Below are positions 63,164 to 64,000 of a stretch of 64,000 nt of DNA, in pieces. The notes under the pieces were generated by a model. It saw only the letters and a program-made list of their open reading frames with translations. It did not search any database and had not been told where the DNA came from. The DNA comes from JAKPAM01 sp047601745 (GTDB taxonomy: Bacteria > Pseudomonadota > Gammaproteobacteria > Burkholderiales > Burkholderiaceae_E): positions 1,922,001 to 1,986,000 of the forward strand of contig JASGIS010000001.1 of the NCBI GenBank assembly GCA_047601745.1, written 5' to 3'. Each line of letters starts with the position of its first letter. The first letter of the stretch is position 1. The position numbers and the translations under genes are program-made.

Positions 63164-63580
63164 ATGGCAACCAGCAAGCAAGCCGCGGCCCAGGCCGCCG
63201 CCGCGTCGCGGATCCGCAAGAAAGCCAAGAAGAACGTGTCGGACGGCATCGCCCACGTGCATGCGTCGTTCAACAACACGATCATCACGATCACCGATCG
63301 CCAGGGCAACGCGCTGTCCTGGGCGTCGTCCGGTGGCGCCGGCTTCAAGGGTTCGCGCAAATCGACGCCGTTCGCCGCTCAGGTCGCGGCCGAGTCCGCC
63401 GGCCGCGCGGCCCAGGAATGCGGGATCAAGAACCTCGAAGTGCAGATCAAGGGCCCCGGCCCCGGTCGCGAGTCGTCGGTCCGCGCGCTGAACGCGCTGG
63501 GCATCAAGATCCTGTCGATCCAGGACGTCACGCCGATCCCGCACAACGGTTGCCGTCCGCCGAAAAAACGGCGGATCTGA
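63164..63580 (+). CDS. rpsK: 30S ribosomal protein S11
   Basis: A 138-residue S11, slightly longer at the N-terminus than E. coli S11 (129), with an Ala-rich start (MATSKQAAAQAAAASRIRKK). The core AHVHASFNNTIITITDRQGN and the C-terminal TPIPHNGCRPPKKRRI are conserved. Confidence 0.99.
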   Translation: MATSKQAAAQAAAASRIRKKAKKNVSDGIAHVHASFNNTIITITDRQGNALSWASSGGAGFKGSRKSTPFAAQVAAESAGRAAQECGIKNLEVQIKGPGPGRESSVRALNALGIKILSIQDVTPIPHNGCRPPKKRRI

Positions 63581-63870
63581 TCGACGAAGCTTCGATGCGC
63601 CGGCCCTGGCGGCGGGCGCAGCGCCGGACACCTCCCGTGTCGGCGCGCCGGTACCGACCGGCGAAGTCTCGAGCGCGTGGTGGCGACCGCGCGCCGGTTC
63701 TCAAGGGATATCGCCAATGCCGCTCGTGGGCCCGGCTGTCGAATGCGGGCCCGATCGGCATTCAAGACCACTGTTCGACGGCGCCCTGCCTGAGCGGGGC
63801 CAGCGCGACGGACTGACCGCACGAAGCACCCCGGGTTTTCGGCGGAAGACATTCAACTGAGGAAATTTAC
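63581..63870. other. intergenic region rpsK-rpsD
   Basis: A 290-base gap, long for the inside of this operon (a few dozen bases in E. coli). It is GC-rich with several possible stems but no clear terminator, promoter or gene. A Shine-Dalgarno CTGAGGA precedes the rpsD start. Confidence 0.6.
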
Positions 63871-64000
63871 GTGGCACGTTATACCGGACCCAAAGCCAAG
63901 CTGTCCCGTCGTGAAGGGACCGACCTTTTCCTGAAGAGCGCCCGTCGCTCGCTCGACAGCAAGAGCAAGCTCGACAGCAAGCCCGGCCAGCATGGCCGCA
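63871..64000 (+). CDS. rpsD: 30S ribosomal protein S4, N-terminal part
   Basis: The first 43 codons of S4 from GTG 63871 (MARYTGPKAKLSRREGTDLF), cut by the window end. The following KSARRSLDSKSKLDSKPGQHG has a short duplicated-looking LDSKSKLDSK. S4 primes 30S assembly and in E. coli represses the alpha operon. Confidence 0.97.
   Translation, partial: MARYTGPKAKLSRREGTDLFLKSARRSLDSKSKLDSKPGQHGR

Overview
The window looks like a chromosome segment of a high-GC betaproteobacterium, probably of the order Burkholderiales. The gene order rpoC, rpsL-rpsG-fusA-tuf-rpsJ, rplC through rpsD, a zinc-free 101-residue S14 and the third-position G/C bias all fit that group. I cannot name the genus; a Lautropia-like lineage is only a guess. 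No tRNA, rRNA, CRISPR array or intact transposase gene was seen.

Layout. (1) 1-1560: 3' end of rpoC and its terminator. (2) 1629-37000: about 35 kb of accessory genes placed between rpoC and rpsL, which are near neighbours in most relatives. It carries toxin-antitoxin or related pairs (CcdAB, MntA-HepT, FitAB, HipBA), a polyphosphate kinase 2, a class II aldolase with a luciferase-like oxidoreductase, a large SNF2 ATPase, a BenE-type transporter, three tandem RTX/BapA-like surface proteins, an MmeI-like restriction-modification enzyme, an Rpn-family nuclease, a RuBisCO-like protein with a cupin, a DUF4143 ATPase, two tandem 2-oxoglutarate oxygenases and a serine hydrolase. (3) 37044-42357: str operon and rpsJ, closed by a terminator. 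(4) 42416-51186: a second accessory block between rpsJ and rplC (SDR, CAP protein, PadR regulator with ferric reductase, methyltransferase, adenine deaminase, PhyH dioxygenase, NCS2 permease). (5) 51311-64000: the rest of S10, spc and the start of alpha, with new promoters before rplC and rplN.

How it works together. The ribosomal blocks are normal translation operons and the accessory genes sit in their seams, behind terminators and before fresh promoters. The first block shows decay: hipA has lost its kinase core, the FitB toxin has lost a catalytic Asp, one of the paired oxygenases has lost its iron ligands, and a piece of an ATPase lies between two adhesin genes.

The strongest unusual signals are these: a 130-bp double-hairpin repeat found twice, both times forming the 5' end of the next gene in the same reading frame; three secreted proteins in which a beta-sandwich-like module splits the RTX repeats; hexanucleotide tandem repeats encoding Gly/Ala and Ser/Ala tracts, one of them inside the SNF2 ATPase core; and a family of palindromes placed directly after stop codons.
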